Shown here: piece after piece, positions 13,621 to 26,019 of the stretch
Layout: each line of letters begins with the position of its first letter
Numbering within the stretch: the first letter of the stretch is position 1
NCBI GenBank assembly: GCA_946811695.1
Contig: OX328123.1
Location: forward strand, 117,265,746-117,329,745
Length of the DNA stretch: 64,000 nt
Direction: 5' to 3'
Source: Gonocerus acuteangulatus
Lineage: Eukaryota > Arthropoda > Insecta > Hemiptera > Coreidae
Position numbers and translations under genes: made by a program
The notes under the pieces: generated by a model
The model's database searches: none
What the model saw: the letters and a program-made list of their open reading frames with translations, nothing else
What the model was told of the DNA's origin: nothing

Positions 13621-14182
13621 AAATATATATCTATATAATATTGTTTTCGCTCTTCAGAAAAATGAATAAGCATGCATAAGCAGTATTGGTTTGTACCAAT
13701 TTCACCACAGTACTAAAGTCAACCCATTTTGCGGTAGTTATTCATTACGTGCAGCCATTAACTGAATACCTCCAAGAATTATTAACGGGATAGAATACGT
13801 GACTAACTGCTTAGACAAATGCAAAATATATCTGTACGGAGTTAGTGATAAAGACTTGAGGACAGAATGAGATGGCGACACAGAAAGGATATTCACCGAC
13901 TCCTGGGAGAAATAAATAAAAAGCCCGCCCCAGGGAAATACAGGCGAGCGACTGAATATTGCAGGACCTTTCTTCTCTTCATTGCCGCCATGATTGAATA
14001 CTCAGCTAAAGTCTTTCAATGATTGAATACTATCAGCTGATGTCCTTCGATGATTGAATTATATCAGCTAAAGTATACAATAATTAAATAGAAACAATCG
14101 CCTAACCTCTTACAATAATTGTATACTAGTCATCAGCTTAAGTCATCCCATGATCGAATACTAACCATCATCTTACGTCCTA

Positions 14183-14419
14183 CTTGATGTGGGGAGGAAA
14201 AGGTTCCACGGAAAATTTTCCGATTTGGACAATTTTCAGCTATGTTTCTCCGGAATATTTTCCATTTACAAAAGGCCATCTTTTGGTAAATTTGTTCTAG
14301 GACATATATGAGCTACCCATATTCTCTTATATTGGCTAATTTCTGAACCATTTAAACAAAAACTACAGGGAAATGTGATTATGTTTTACCTAACAATTGT
14401 CGTATTGCTTATGTAATAA

Positions 14420-14473
<54 letters not shown>

Positions 14474-14874
14474 ACAGGCTCAAAAATGACCGAATTTGAT
14501 GAAATTTGATACAAACAGCTTTTGTCTAATTTAAAAGATTAAGTTTGTTAACCGTTAGAATCTGTGACCAAAAATGCGCTTTAGAGCAAAATTCGCATGC
14601 AAAAATTCGTAACACGGACGTTTTAGAGGTTATGTGCTTGCAGGCATTCGTTTATTGGTTTCAATAAATCACATTTCTATCCTTTGTTCATTATAATTTT
14701 GCTTATTATTTTAGTTGGAAGAGGGAAAACTCAAAAGGTCATCCTATCCATAATATAATACAGTATATAAAAATATCCAGTGTTGCTTACTTGTAGCCTC
14801 TAGCAATGAAAGTTTATTTTACAGTACCGCGAACATTTAATGGCTAGGAAAAGTTTCCGGAAACCCCACGTCTC
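14183..14874 (-). mobile_element. Inserted repeat with family A-like core, 9-bp flanking repeat
   Basis: The segment is bounded on both sides by TACGTCCTA (14174-14182 and 14875-14883), a possible target-site duplication, although the surrounding tandem array contains similar words. Its ends are weakly inverted (GTGGGGAGGAAAAGG / GTTTCCGGAAACCCCAC). The core has a (TA)n tract (about 14422-14470) followed by GCTCAAAAATGACCGAATTT and TGATGAAATTTGATACA, diverged forms of the family A core (GGTCCGATTTTGATGAAATTTGG). Confidence 0.5.
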
Positions 14875-15100
14875 TACGTCCTATGATGATTAAATTCTAA
14901 CCATCAGATAAATTCCTCTGATGATTGAATATTATTATTATTCATAAGTTATCGCTACTATGGCGAATTCACTCTACCAAGGTGGTACTTGAATGGTCCA
15001 ATGGACCAGCATCGTGATTGGTAATTTGATTGACTTATAAGCAGAAGTATGAAAATGTCTGTAATATGCCAGAAAGCCAATGGTTATTCAGCAGATATCT

Positions 15101-15290
15101 TCAAATGAGATTGTATAGTTTATTGTTGTGTAAGTAGGAGAATATGAGATATTTGTCTTGTGTGGCCAATTCGGAGTCGAGCAAATACAACTTCTTCTCG
15201 TTTGTTGCCTCGGATGTCCACTCCTGAGTAGTAGTTTTGATTGTACGTATTTTATTGTCGGTTATTCGAGTCCAGCTGTCTTGCCAAATC
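15101..15290 (-). pseudogene. I-like LINE C-terminal fragment, internally deleted
   Basis: The minus-strand frame reads WQDSWTRITDNKIRTIK, matching WHNSWTRLTDNKLRSIK of the LINE at 17400-19700, then jumps to YLIFSYLHNNKLYNLI, matching the last residues (ILTYFRNTGLYDLI). The zinc motif between them is deleted. It sits inside a tandem array. Confidence 0.75.
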
Positions 15291-15499
15291 ACAAGTCCAA
15301 CTGATGATTGAATAGAAACACTCACCTAACGTCCTCCATTGATTGAGTACTCACTATCACCTGAGGTCCTTTAATTATTCAATACTAAGCGTCAACAATT
15401 ATAATTGTCCTTTTATAATTAAATTCCTACTGTCAACTAAAGTAATCCAGTGTTTAAATATTAAAATTCATTCAATCACCTCAAAAAGTAAAGAAATCT

Positions 15500-15940
15500 A
15501 CTATAATCTGCCAGAGGTTCAATACTACCGTCAATCCCCTCCCCTAAATATTGTTTGAAATTTCAATACAAATGTTAACACTTTCGCTGCGGGTGTCATT
15601 ACGGAAAGGCACTAGCTATCCTACCCACTTCGAGATCCCCTTCGGAAGTACACTCCTCCATTACTTTTCGCTTTAGATTCAAAAGGCTCGTAAATGGAGG
15701 GGATGGACAGCTCCAGGTAAAAACAGTTGCCTTGATTATTGTTTGGGCTTTCCAACAGTGTTTTCAGTTTTCGAATCGTCTGACTGGAAGATTTCTTGTA
15801 AGAAAAATGTTTACATGAAAAATTCAAACAAAATTGCACCCGATAATGAGTTACGCCCAAACAGTGAGTGCCGCAGAGAATGTGTTAACTACCGTGATTA
15901 AACTTGATATTTCTACTTTTTGAATTAATACTGGGATTTG
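15500..15940. other. Sequence without recognised features
   Basis: A 79-codon minus frame at 15621-15860 has no recognised motif. No repeat end was identified. Confidence 0.35.
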
Positions 15941-15944
15941 AATG

Positions 15945-16846
<902 letters not shown>

Positions 16847-17129
16847 TAAAAGTAACTGAAAGAATCGAGTAGAAAAGATTTTCAGAAAGAGATATGTCAC
16901 ATTTCGTGTTTTCTTTCAAATAATATTTTTCATTGATTTCTCTTTTACATGATGAATTTGGCACCCAGTTTTGACTAGAAATTTTGAGGGGAGAGTTCAA
17001 AAACATTTAAGGGTAGTTAAATACTTGTAATCCAAAACTTACACATATTTTAAAAGATTTTCAAATAAAATTTGAAATAAAACTAAAAATCGTGCAAAAC
17101 ATTGCGGGAAGAAAAATGTTAATCCTCAG

Positions 17130-17336
17130 TTCGGCCGCAACATTTTGTGGACAGACAAAACCACATTCACACGGAATGGAATATTAACCAGTCCCAATTC
17201 GCATATTTGGTCTCATGTTAATTCTTTTGCCCTGTGAAGATCACACAATCAGTATCTGCTCCAAGTTAGCGTGTGGTCAGGGATTTTGGACGAATATCTT
17301 CTTCAGCCAATCCTGGTTCCCGACAGGTTCGATTCA
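17130..17336 (+). pseudogene. Tc1/mariner-type (DDE_3) transposase fragment
   Basis: One plus-strand frame reads FGRNILWTDKTTFTRNGI, then NSHIWSHVNSFAL, a stop, and QYLLQVSVWSGILDEYLLQP. The pattern (first catalytic Asp in W-T-D-x-T-x-F, NxHxW, VWxGI, L-x-P) is that of the arthropod IS630/Tc1/mariner-like DDE_3 transposases. The complementary later half of the same protein type is seen at 49818-50177. Truncated on both sides and interrupted by TGA. Confidence 0.75.
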
Positions 17337-17399
17337 AAATATTTTTTAAATCTCCATCAATTAAAAATCCATAATATTTTTTAAATATCTTCGATATAC

Positions 17400-19700
17400 A
17401 ACTTTAACCAGTTGTATATTGAAGATATTCCAACGAATGTTAAATAAACGCCTAGTATGGTTTATTGAAAAGAATAACTTACTATCGGGGTTTCAATGTG
17501 GATTCAAAAGAAAACATTCTACAATAGATCACATATTGAACCTCGAGAGTGCGATACTTAATGCCTTCATGAACAAGGAGTACCTACTAGCCGATTCATT
17601 CGATATTCGAAAAGCTTTCGACTGTGTCTGGCGTCGGTCTATCCTTACTAAACTTGCAGATTGGGGAATTCAAGGGAAAACTTTGAAGATCGTTTCTGAA
17701 TTCCTTTCAGAAAGAACCTTTCGAGTAAGGAAGGGAATTATATATCGGGCCCTGAAGTACAAGAGAACGGAGTTCCACAGGGATGTGTACTAAGCACTAC
17801 ATTGTTCAAACTTGGGATTGATAGCATTCAAAAATACATACCACATGTGTCTTACTGTCTGTTTGTCGACGATCTGCTCATTTATGAAAAATCAACTTCC
17901 TTTCAGACCGCAGAACATTCTATCCAACGTACAATAGATTCGTTAGAAAACTGGAGTAGAACAAGCGGCTTAAACTTCTCTAGTGAAAAAACAAAATGCA
18001 TAGTCTTCACAAAGAAGAGAAACCATTCAGTCCCACAGATTACACTTAAACAAGAAATTATATCTTACACAACTACATTAAAATTACTTGGCATTACATT
18101 TGATAAAAAACTCACTTGGGTACCACATCTTAAAGCAACATCTGGGGGCTGAGAAATGTAAGAAGTCACTAAACATCCTAAAAATAATAAGCACCACAAA
18201 ATGGGGAGCAGACAGGAAAACTATGCTTATGTTTTATCGCTCCTTTATAAGATCTGTACTAGATTATGGATGTGTGGCTTATGGATCAGCAAGAAGTGGT
18301 GCTTTAAAAATCCTAGACAGCATACACAACACAGGTCTTCGTCTCCCAATAGGAGCTTTCAGGAGTAGTCCTAGTGTTAGTTTGTATGCAGAAACAGGTG
18401 AACCTCCTTTACATATCCGTAGAGATATCCTTGTAACTTCCCTGATGCATAAATACAAAGCACTAGGCTACTCTCCGTGTCATCAAATAAGTATTGACAA
18501 CCCACATGCAGAAATGTACACACTACGCCCTGAGGCCCAAAGACCATTCAGTATCAGATATAGAGAGATGCAACATATTTCAATAAACCTCCCTGGCTTT
18601 TAAGAAATTTTGTTATTAATACAACACTGTCAAAGTATAATAAAAGTGACCCAATTTCAAAAATAACATATAAAAAGAATTATGAAGCCTTTACTGTCGA
18701 AAATCATGGAAATCTCTTTATCTATACTGATGGTTCTAAATCAGATGAAGGTGTGGGAGCTGCAGCTGTAATAGGAGATCAAATCATAAGCAAGAGACTA
18801 AATAGCATTTGCAGTATTTTTACAGCTGAACTCTACGGCATCCTCATCGGTCTGGACAACATACCCGAGACAGACAATAGAGACCTTATACTATTTACTG
18901 ACTCATTAAGCGCACTTCAAGCACTTACAGACAGTTACACGACTCATCCACTACTTACAGAAATTCTTAATAAGTCTGAACAGAAACATTACTATGTACT
19001 GGCTACCAGGCCATGAAGAACTTGGGAAAAGCTCCAGAGCAGATTATTACGTTAAAAATGCAGTAAGGCATATGACATGTGACCTTGAACTAATAACAGA
19101 AAAAGACCTGACGAAAACTATAAAATCTTCAATATTACAACAATGGCACAACTCGTGGACGCGACTGACTGATAATAAACTTCGATCGATTAAAAATACT
19201 GTCGAGGATTGGCCATCCAGTCACAGAGAAAACAGACGTGAAGAAATAGTTCTGACTCGACTACGACTTGGAAACACTCGACTAACACACGAATACTTAA
19301 TGACAAGACGTAACAGTCCAATATGTGAGATATGTAACTGTGAACTTACAGTCAAACATTTACTGACAGACTGCCGCAGAAGAAACGATATTAATCTTCC
19401 GTATGATATGCAAGGACTCTTAGGCAATGATAGCCAGTATATAAACACTATACTTACATACTTCAGAAACACAGGACTGTACGACCTTATTTGATGACCG
19501 AAAGCGTGCTGTCTTGAAGACATTAAGTTCCTATGAACTTTAAGTGATATTTTCATTTAAAACCATATTACACTACCTTTACACATACATTTAAAAATAT
19601 GCAATCAAACAAGCTGATTTCCTAGTGAGACTAAATTCAGAAGATGCTGCTCACTGTGTTATTGCCAAGAAGCGGAACACTGTTTAAATAAAATAAAAAT
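17400..19700 (+). pseudogene. I-like non-LTR retrotransposon (RT, RNase H, zinc tail)
   Basis: Plus-strand 5'-truncated ORF2. RT blocks: SGFQCGFKRKHSTIDH and SFDIRKAFDCVW (first catalytic Asp) near 17480-17620, GVPQGCVL near 17770, CLFVDDLLIY (catalytic DD pair) near 17855, and LLGITFDKKLTW near 18090. RNase H: IYTDGSKSDEG near 18722, TAELYGI near 18822, FTDSLSALQAL near 18895, WLPGHEELG near 19000. C-terminus: CEICNCELTVKHLLTDC near 19325-19375, a CX2C-H-C motif usual at the end of I-like proteins, stop near 19492. The frame changes at about 17793, 18090-18150, 18600-18750 and 19010, so it is non-functional. RNase H downstream of RT and the GVPQGCVLS form suggest an I/Nimb-type element; the exact clade needs a tree. 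The tail runs to AATAAAATAAA near 19700. Confidence 0.9.
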
Positions 19701-19985
19701 AAAATAAATCTCCATCAACACGATCGACCTATTGCATTGGAAGACGTTCTGCTTGGACATAGATTCATGGTTCCTGCTGGATTTCACCAGTGTTGTTAAA
19801 CCGTGGATGGATCCACAGCCCAAGTTAATAAAGGTACAATTCCAATTTCGGTAATTTTCAAATATATTATCAAATATTTCAGTGCCAACCACATCGTGTA
19901 AAAGATAAAGCAATGAAAATTTGTAAAACACAAAATGTAACATATCTCCCAAATGAAAAACTTTTCCATTCATTTCTAACAGATA

Positions 19986-20124
19986 CTTTTAGCGGGGTTC
20001 CTCCCTCCCCCATAGGGAGGAACCCCGCTTATAAGGTTGATACAATGAAACAATCCGGAAGTGCCGACTAGAAAATTTCGCGTTTCAGAACCCCTAGAGA
20101 CCGAAAATAACGGTGGTTAAAATT

Positions 20125-20209
<85 letters not shown>

Positions 20210-21527
20210 CTGTTCGCGGATTTCTGGCTTCCCTGATGGTCCGATTTTGATGAAATTTGGTACAAAAATCTGTCGTCCAATTTGAAAGGTCAAGTTCGTT
20301 AACCAGCAAAATCCGCCCACTGGAAGATGGCGTTTGGGGCGAAATTCGCGCAAAAAAAAATCGTAACGCTTACGTTTTTGAGTTCATAAGCTTGTAAGTA
20401 CTCGTTTTATAGGCTTCTTTGGCTAGTAAAACGAATGAAACCATTTTCAAGGCGATAGCTTTAACCGTTTTTGAGAAAATTTGAAAAATACTTTTTGAAT
20501 ACCGTTTTTGGTTTGGGTACTTAGAATCATGGGATTCAGTTGAAACATTTTCTGCATGTTTTACTATCATTAAAACTAATATGTTGAAATTTTGGTTACG
20601 TTTGGAGTTAAGGAAGGGTTAGAATAAAATAATTTATTAACAGACATAAAAAGTTTTGGTAACTCTGTATATTTTCCTTAATATCTCGAAAAAGGTTGAG
20701 AATATTGGTAAACGAAAGAATACCATTAGAAAGCTTACTAAATGCTCTACAAAAAAGGTTCTGATGAAAGTTTTGATTAGGCGATCTCAATCGGAGAAAT
20801 AAGTGCTTAAAACATTGAAGTAATGGATTTTGCTTATTCGAACTGTTCTTTTTGTCTGTTTTTATTCCTTGTTATTTTTTAATTGCTTATATTTGGATAA
20901 TGTATTTTACAATAAAACAGATTAGGCAAAGTAAGAAAAACAATTCATTGTTAGAAACATAGCTTGCCAAGAGAAAAAGATTCGATGACGTCTTTTGAAT
21001 ATTTTCAATTGCCTTTATGCTGTTGGTTTTTTTATTTTATTTTTTAATTGATTTTATCTGTAGAATTATTACTATAGTAAAAGAACACAGGAATATGTGA
21101 AAAGTTTTGATATTTTCCAATTCATTGAAACGTATGAAATGAAGTATCGCTAGAAGAGGTTTCTAGGGTCTTGCGGACCCGACCCTAACCCCAGGTATAG
21201 CCATAAAACCCTTTGAACAAAGGCCGAGGAAAATATTATCTGTTTCTATTCTATGCTTTTCAAATGAGAATAGGGATATGAACAAGAACCGGGGTCTCCC
21301 GTGGTCTAATGGCTAGCGCCTTGGATTCATAAGCGGGAGATGGTGGGTTTGATTCCCAACCTCTGGCAGGAATTTTATCATCCCACGGCTCGCTGGTAAA
21401 ATTCCTCGCTAAACCCTAGATGTCGGCGCTAATGACCTAGATGTAGATGAGCCGTAAAAAAAAAAAAAAGAAAAGAAAAAAAAGAACTGGAACCGCGCTA
21501 AGATGACGCAGTTCCTGCGAGTCGGAC
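19986..21527 (-). mobile_element. Helentron-like repeat, family A, copy A1
   Basis: Begins on the plus strand with TTTTAGCGGGGTTCCTCCC, a GC-rich hairpin (GGTTCCTCCC...GGGAGGAACC), followed by TTCCGGAAGTGCCGACT-type sequence, a (TA)n block (20127-20206), TTTGTCTGTTCGC and the conserved core CAAGTTCGTTAACCAGCAAA. It ends with GGAACCGCGCTAAGATGACG ... CGCGAGTCGGACTT-type sequence near 21527. On the minus strand this gives a 5' AGTCCGACTCGCAGGAACTG end, a subterminal TTAGCGCGGTTCC, and a 3' hairpin ending GCTAAAA. A SINE-2 copy is inserted at 21291. The 60-90 codon frames with REFRPKRHL and similar are repeat shadows present in every copy. Confidence 0.65.
21291..21482 (+). repeat. SINE-2, copy 2 (most complete)
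   Basis: Starts GGGGTCTCCCGTGGTCTAAT, continues through box B (GGTGGGTTTGATTCCCAA) into a body with CCCACGGCTCGCTGG and GGCGCTAATGACCTAGA, and ends in an A-rich tail. It interrupts family A copy A1 just inside its GGAACCGCGCTAA block. Flanking AAGAAC words may be the target-site duplication. Confidence 0.85.
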
Positions 21528-21666
21528 TTTTTTAGCGCGGTTACTCCCTATCACCATAGGGAGAACCCGCTTATGGGGTTGACCTCACGACGCAATCCGG
21601 AAGTGCCGACTAGAAACGTTCACGTTTCAGACCCTATAGATCACGAAAATATAGGTGGCCCAAATT

Positions 21667-21713
<47 letters not shown>

Positions 21714-22921
21714 TTGTCTGTTCGCGCTCTAGCAAGCTCAAAAATGGTCCGATTTTAACGAAATTTGGTACAAAAATCTGTCACCTAATTTGAAAGGTCA
21801 AGTTCGTTAACCAGCAGAGTCCGCCCACTAGAAGATAGTGTTTGGGGCGAAATTCGCGCAAAAAAAATCGTAACGCTAACGTTTTAGGGTACATATGCTT
21901 GCAGGTACTTGTTTTATAGATTTCTTAACAAAAGAAAACGAATGAAGCCATTTATAAGGTGATATGTGTAACCTTTCCTGAGAAAAGTGGAATCAATGTT
22001 TTTGTAAGTCATTATATTTTTGTGAGTACTTAGAATCACGGGATTCAATTGAAATGTTTTCTACAACTTGGAAATTAATCCCAACTAAGATGTTTAAATT
22101 TTGGTTATATTTGGAGTTCAGGAAGTATGCAAAAAAAATTATTTTATTAATAGACATGAATAGTTTTCGGATCTTCATACATTTTTCGTAAATATCTCGA
22201 TAACGGTTGGAAAATCGTGCTAAGTGAAAAGTGACCATTCGAATGCTTACTAAATTCTCTACAAAAAAGGTTCTGACGCAATATTCGATGGGGCAACGTC
22301 AATCAGAGATATAAGCGCTTAAAACTTAAAAAGTGTTCGTTTTGTTGTTTTGAAAGGGTTTTTCTCTTTGTTTATCTCACTTTTTAATTGGTTGTTTCTT
22401 CTTTTAAGTTGCATTTATCAGTAAAATTAGTATAGTAGTAAAATAAGCTAAGAAACGGTGAAAGGTATTGGTAATATGTTTGGAGTGGCTGTGGTAATCA
22501 AGATGGCTGTGGCTAATCATGATGACGTAGTTTGCTTTGAATTCTCCTGTCTTATAGCCTTCCTCATAGCCTCCAACTAAAGTTATCGTTATTTCTTATT
22601 TTATAGAAAGATTTAACCCACGACAGAATGGAATTTTATTCGCCATGAAGCACATATTTACAGTTGGTTATAACAGTAAAACGAATTTGCTGATAAAACA
22701 AGATACTTAAAATGACAACGAATTATTGGTTGTTTATAATAGAGCCTTTTCAGCAGTAGTCAAAGAGTAAGTACGTTTTCAGTACATAATTGTATTGACT
22801 TATGCAGATTAAGAATTATCCGTTTCTGTGTAAGTTGGCTACTGTCAGTTTCCTATGATTTGTGATGCTAATCTATTTCATCTCTTCGATATGTAACCGC
22901 GCTTTGATGACGCAGTTTTCA
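21528..22921 (-). mobile_element. Helentron-like repeat, family A, copy A2
   Basis: Starts TTTAGCGCGGTTACTCCC immediately where copy A1 ends, in the same orientation, giving a head-to-tail pair. It has the hairpin, (TA)n (21669-21711), CAAGTTCGTTAACCAGCAGA core, and a diverged 5' end (ACCGCGCTTTGATGACGCAG) at 22895-22915, where a family C fragment takes over. Confidence 0.65.
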
Positions 22922-23215
22922 CTAAAAGGAGCCAATCGTTTAATTTATTCCTGAATAAACCTCCACTTCATTTGCATGGATTTAATGCTTACTAAATGTA
23001 GAAGTTTTTGTGTAAGTATTGAATCCGTAGTCCGTTAGGGGGCTGATGAAAAAATTCGTGAAAAAACTCTGATTCATTGATAAAAAAAGAAGTGCGTTAT
23101 TGGACGTCCAGAAAGTAACTTTTAATAATGGCTCTAGTGAATTAAATTATTATTTTTTTAAAGGACATTTTATCTATTTTATCATGGTATAATTCGAATT
23201 TAATTATCTTGAATA
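22921..23215 (-). repeat. CAGGG-end repeat, family C, copy 2 (partial)
   Basis: Reverse complement of the 16430-16740 part of copy 1 (GGAGCCAATCG ... CCTCCACTTCATTTGCATGG ... GACGTCCAGAAAGTAA). It stops at a (TA)n tract (23219-23268), so the CAGGG end is missing or replaced. Confidence 0.7.
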
Positions 23216-23217
23216 GT

Positions 23218-23269
<52 letters not shown>

Positions 23270-23278
<9 letters not shown>

Positions 23279-23917
23279 AATGTTGAAATTCACATAATGT
23301 CTATTGAAATGACTAAAAAAAAAAGAGTTTCGGTTAATTTATTAGCAGAATCAGGTTTCTGGAGACACAAATTGGTTACGTTAACGATTTTTGCTCGATG
23401 TTTTTTTTTTGTTTTTTGTGTTTTGTATTTAGCTTAGGAATCTATTATAATTATAATTATATAATGTTTTGTAAAATTTAAAAGGTACTATTACCAAACA
23501 CAGGCAATTTTATACACTTGGCTTATTTTGTAAACTGTCCGAAAACGGCAGAGAGGTTGGGATTCTTAGAAGCTAAACCATTCCATAGATTATTGTAATT
23601 TCCACCAAATTCGTCTGTATGCAAATTTTGAGGAAGGGATATCCTACTAGGTAGTGAAATATCCTACAAAATAGTTTATATTTAAGGAATTTGGCTTCGT
23701 TACATTAAGCATTTATTGCTATTTCTTTCAATTATTTTACTAATGTAACAATTAAGAAAATAAATAAGTCACTTATTAGCTATATAGCTATAGATGAAGC
23801 CCTAATTCACAGAATGTTTTAGAGAATATATACTGACCAAACTAGAAATAGGTTATGATGTCATCAGGCCATATAATTTTTATGATTATACTATAATTAG
23901 AAATAAGAATAGGTGCA
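23270..23917. other. AT-rich sequence without recognised features
   Basis: No frame over 60 codons and no recognised repeat end. Confidence 0.4.
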
Positions 23918-23992
23918 GGGGTCTCCCGTGGTCTAGTGGCTAGCGCGCTAGATTCATAAGGCGCTAATGGCCAAGATTTATGTCGATGCGCC

Positions 23993-24061
<69 letters not shown>
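23918..24061 (+). repeat. SINE-2, copy 3, internally deleted, 67-A tail
   Basis: Head GGGGTCTCCCGTGGTCTAGTG is joined directly to the 3' part (GGCGCTAATGGCCAAGATTT ... GCGCCGT), then 67 uninterrupted A residues (23995-24061). Box B is lost, so it could not be transcribed by RNA polymerase III unaided. Confidence 0.85.
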
Positions 24062-24063
<2 letters not shown>

Positions 24064-25150
24064 TTATTCAGCTAGAATAAACTATTGTTAGTTTCATACC
24101 GAAAGAAATCCACCGTTCTAGATTTAGAAGGAATATAATTTTATCTTGGTAAAATTATATACAAGTAAAGATCCTACAATAGTTTTAGCTTGTATTTTCA
24201 ATAAAACAGCATGTAACCTTACCTGTGTTAGAAGTACAAAGTGATGTGGTCCGCTAAATTTAAGTTTAAATTAAAGGCTTCGTTTTATTTAATCTCCTAT
24301 TGGTTACGAGTGTTAATTTAATTTTCGATTGTTAAATAATAAAATTCTCTGAATTTTGGCTTGATTAGACCTTTTTAAATTAGAACCTTTTTTTAATATT
24401 AATTAAATAAGTTCGAGGTTTGTTTAATTTTCTTTTTGAAAGGGCCAATATTTAATCAATACCTTTCTTCGTAAAGTACAGATTTCCCTAAAAAAAAAGA
24501 GAAAAAATAATTTTCTCTTCCATCAATTAGGCGTTAACGAACCCTTTGTTAATCTTTCAAAGTTGTTTTTTAAAAAGGTTTGTTCCTAAAAGTTTTAATG
24601 ATGCATTTTTATTTAAAGATTATTATGTCTAAAATTGAAAAGTACTGAATTTCATTATTCTGCTTTCTTTAACGTGAAGTGCTGCTGCTGTTTGGCCATA
24701 CTTCCGCTGTATGCGGAGCATGCCCCCGGGGGCATGTAACCTTCCTATCTGTATGCTCTTATTTAACGACGTCTAGTAATCAAAGGAAAAGATATAATGC
24801 ACTGATTTTTCGCAGAATCATTGCACCTCCATCTGTAAATATACATTCAAAGCAGGAGGAGGATCTGGAGATATGATCTACTAAAAAATTCGAAATATTC
24901 ATTTATTTTACAAATATTCTATTGTTATAAAATAATTAAATAAATTATTACCACTTAAACAACATCATTACAACATACATTAAACAACAATACAATACAA
25001 AAAAGTTCAATATTAAGAAATATTTTAATTTAGTTCAAATAAATTGACCCCGAATTCTCAATATTCATCCTAATAAAGGGACTAATTATTAGGATGTCTA
25101 TTGAAACAGTCTAAGCAAAACCCTCGATTATTGTTTGGGTGCGAGTCACA
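24062..25150. other. Mostly unrecognised; one GC-rich double hairpin
   Basis: AT-rich sequence with only short frames. The exception is 24704-24736: CCGCTGTATGCGG (short stem) followed at once by the perfect palindrome CATGCCCCCGGGGGCATG. Related double hairpins occur at 25508 and 25706. Confidence 0.5.
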
Positions 25151-25432
25151 ATAACTTATAACACGCCTGACTTTTTTCGTAACCTCCCTGATGGACATAC
25201 TTTTTCGGAAATTTTGTAAACACCCAATTCAGACTCTTCTTTTTTTCCTTCCAGGCCCTTCCGGTTTTAAAAATGTATGTTGCCTTAAACGTCCTTCTCT
25301 TTGACATTTATTTTATATTTTTAACGAAAGATGAAATCCTACCAAATAACTGATTCAATTCCTTTACTATAGCACAAGAGATATGAACGGAACCGCACAA
25401 AGATGACGCAGTTCCTTGGAGTCGGACTTTTT
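25150..25432 (-). mobile_element. Family A 5'-end fragment
   Basis: Contains CTTCTCTTTGACATTT, AACGAAAGATGAAAT and ends GAACGGAACCGCACAAAGATGACGCAGTTCC...GAGTCGGACTTTTT in total, the family A 5' end read on the plus strand. The 3' hairpin end is absent. The left limit is uncertain. Confidence 0.6.
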
Positions 25433-25507
25433 AATGTATAATTATCCATTATTATTTGGTTATGATTATTATTACTATTAAATCTTACGTGGATTACGGG
25501 CAAGCAC

Positions 25508-25562
25508 CGCACTGGATGAAGGAAGTTATGTCTCCAGTGCGGTATATGCCCCTGGGGGCATG
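25508..25562 (+). other. GC-rich double hairpin, copy 2
   Basis: CCGCACTGGA and TCCAGTGCGG form a 10-bp stem around a 15-16-base loop, followed 3 bases later by the near-perfect palindrome ATGCCCCTGGGGGCAT. Same order and orientation as at 24704 and 25706. Confidence 0.6.
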
Positions 25563-25705
25563 CATGATAAAATGCATGATTTCGTTTTGTTACTTCGCAA
25601 AACAAACGCGCTTGTGGCTCCATTTGTCATAACTAATTAAATTATTCATAAAACGCGAAAAATATCTGCCGCACTGAAAATACAAATAAACATAAACAAA
25701 TAAAA

Positions 25706-25748
25706 CCGCACATACGTCATATGCGGTACATGCCCCCGGGGCATGTAC
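25706..25748 (+). other. GC-rich double hairpin, copy 3
   Basis: ACCGCACATACGTCATATGCGGT is a near palindrome that overlaps the next one, GTACATGCCCC / GGGGCATGTAC (one unpaired C in the centre). Same arrangement as copies 1 and 2. The stems contain TACGTCA, which resembles a CRE site, but this may be chance. Confidence 0.55.
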
Positions 25749-25867
25749 AGCAGTTAACGTGTTAAAAGAGTATAAATAAATGTATGTAGAATGGTCTTGT
25801 GTGTTGGGGTGCTTAAATCCAATCAAGGGAGGCCTCTGAGCACTTCGGTAAGCACATTATTTAGTTG

Positions 25868-26019
25868 TTTGGCGAAATACCTCATGGTCGTCAGCGCCCT
25901 ACCGTGTAAAAACCTCATTGTTTGGCGAAATACCTCATGGTCGTCAGCGCCCTACCATGTAAAAACCTCATGGTTTGGCGAAATACCTCATGGTCGTAGC
26001 GCCCTACCGTGTAAAAACA
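25868..26019 (+). repeat. 53-bp minisatellite, three copies
   Basis: Unit starts TTTGGCGAAATACCTCATGG at 25868, 25921 and 25974. Copies differ at one or two positions and the third lacks one C. The overlapping 131-codon frame changes register in each copy, since 53 is not a multiple of three, so it is not a coding repeat. Confidence 0.9.

Larger units (their letters stand above)
13989..15480 (+). repeat. Degenerate tandem array split by two insertions
   Basis: A unit of about 35-45 bp with consensus-like ATGATTGAATACTA..CATCAGCTAAAGTCCT occurs in three blocks: about 13989-14182, 14875-14940 and 15298-15480. The gaps are filled by the inserted element at 14183-14874 and by an I-like LINE fragment at about 14940-15297, so I read the three blocks as one older array. 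Other parts of 13625-13988 show no recognised feature. Confidence 0.65.
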
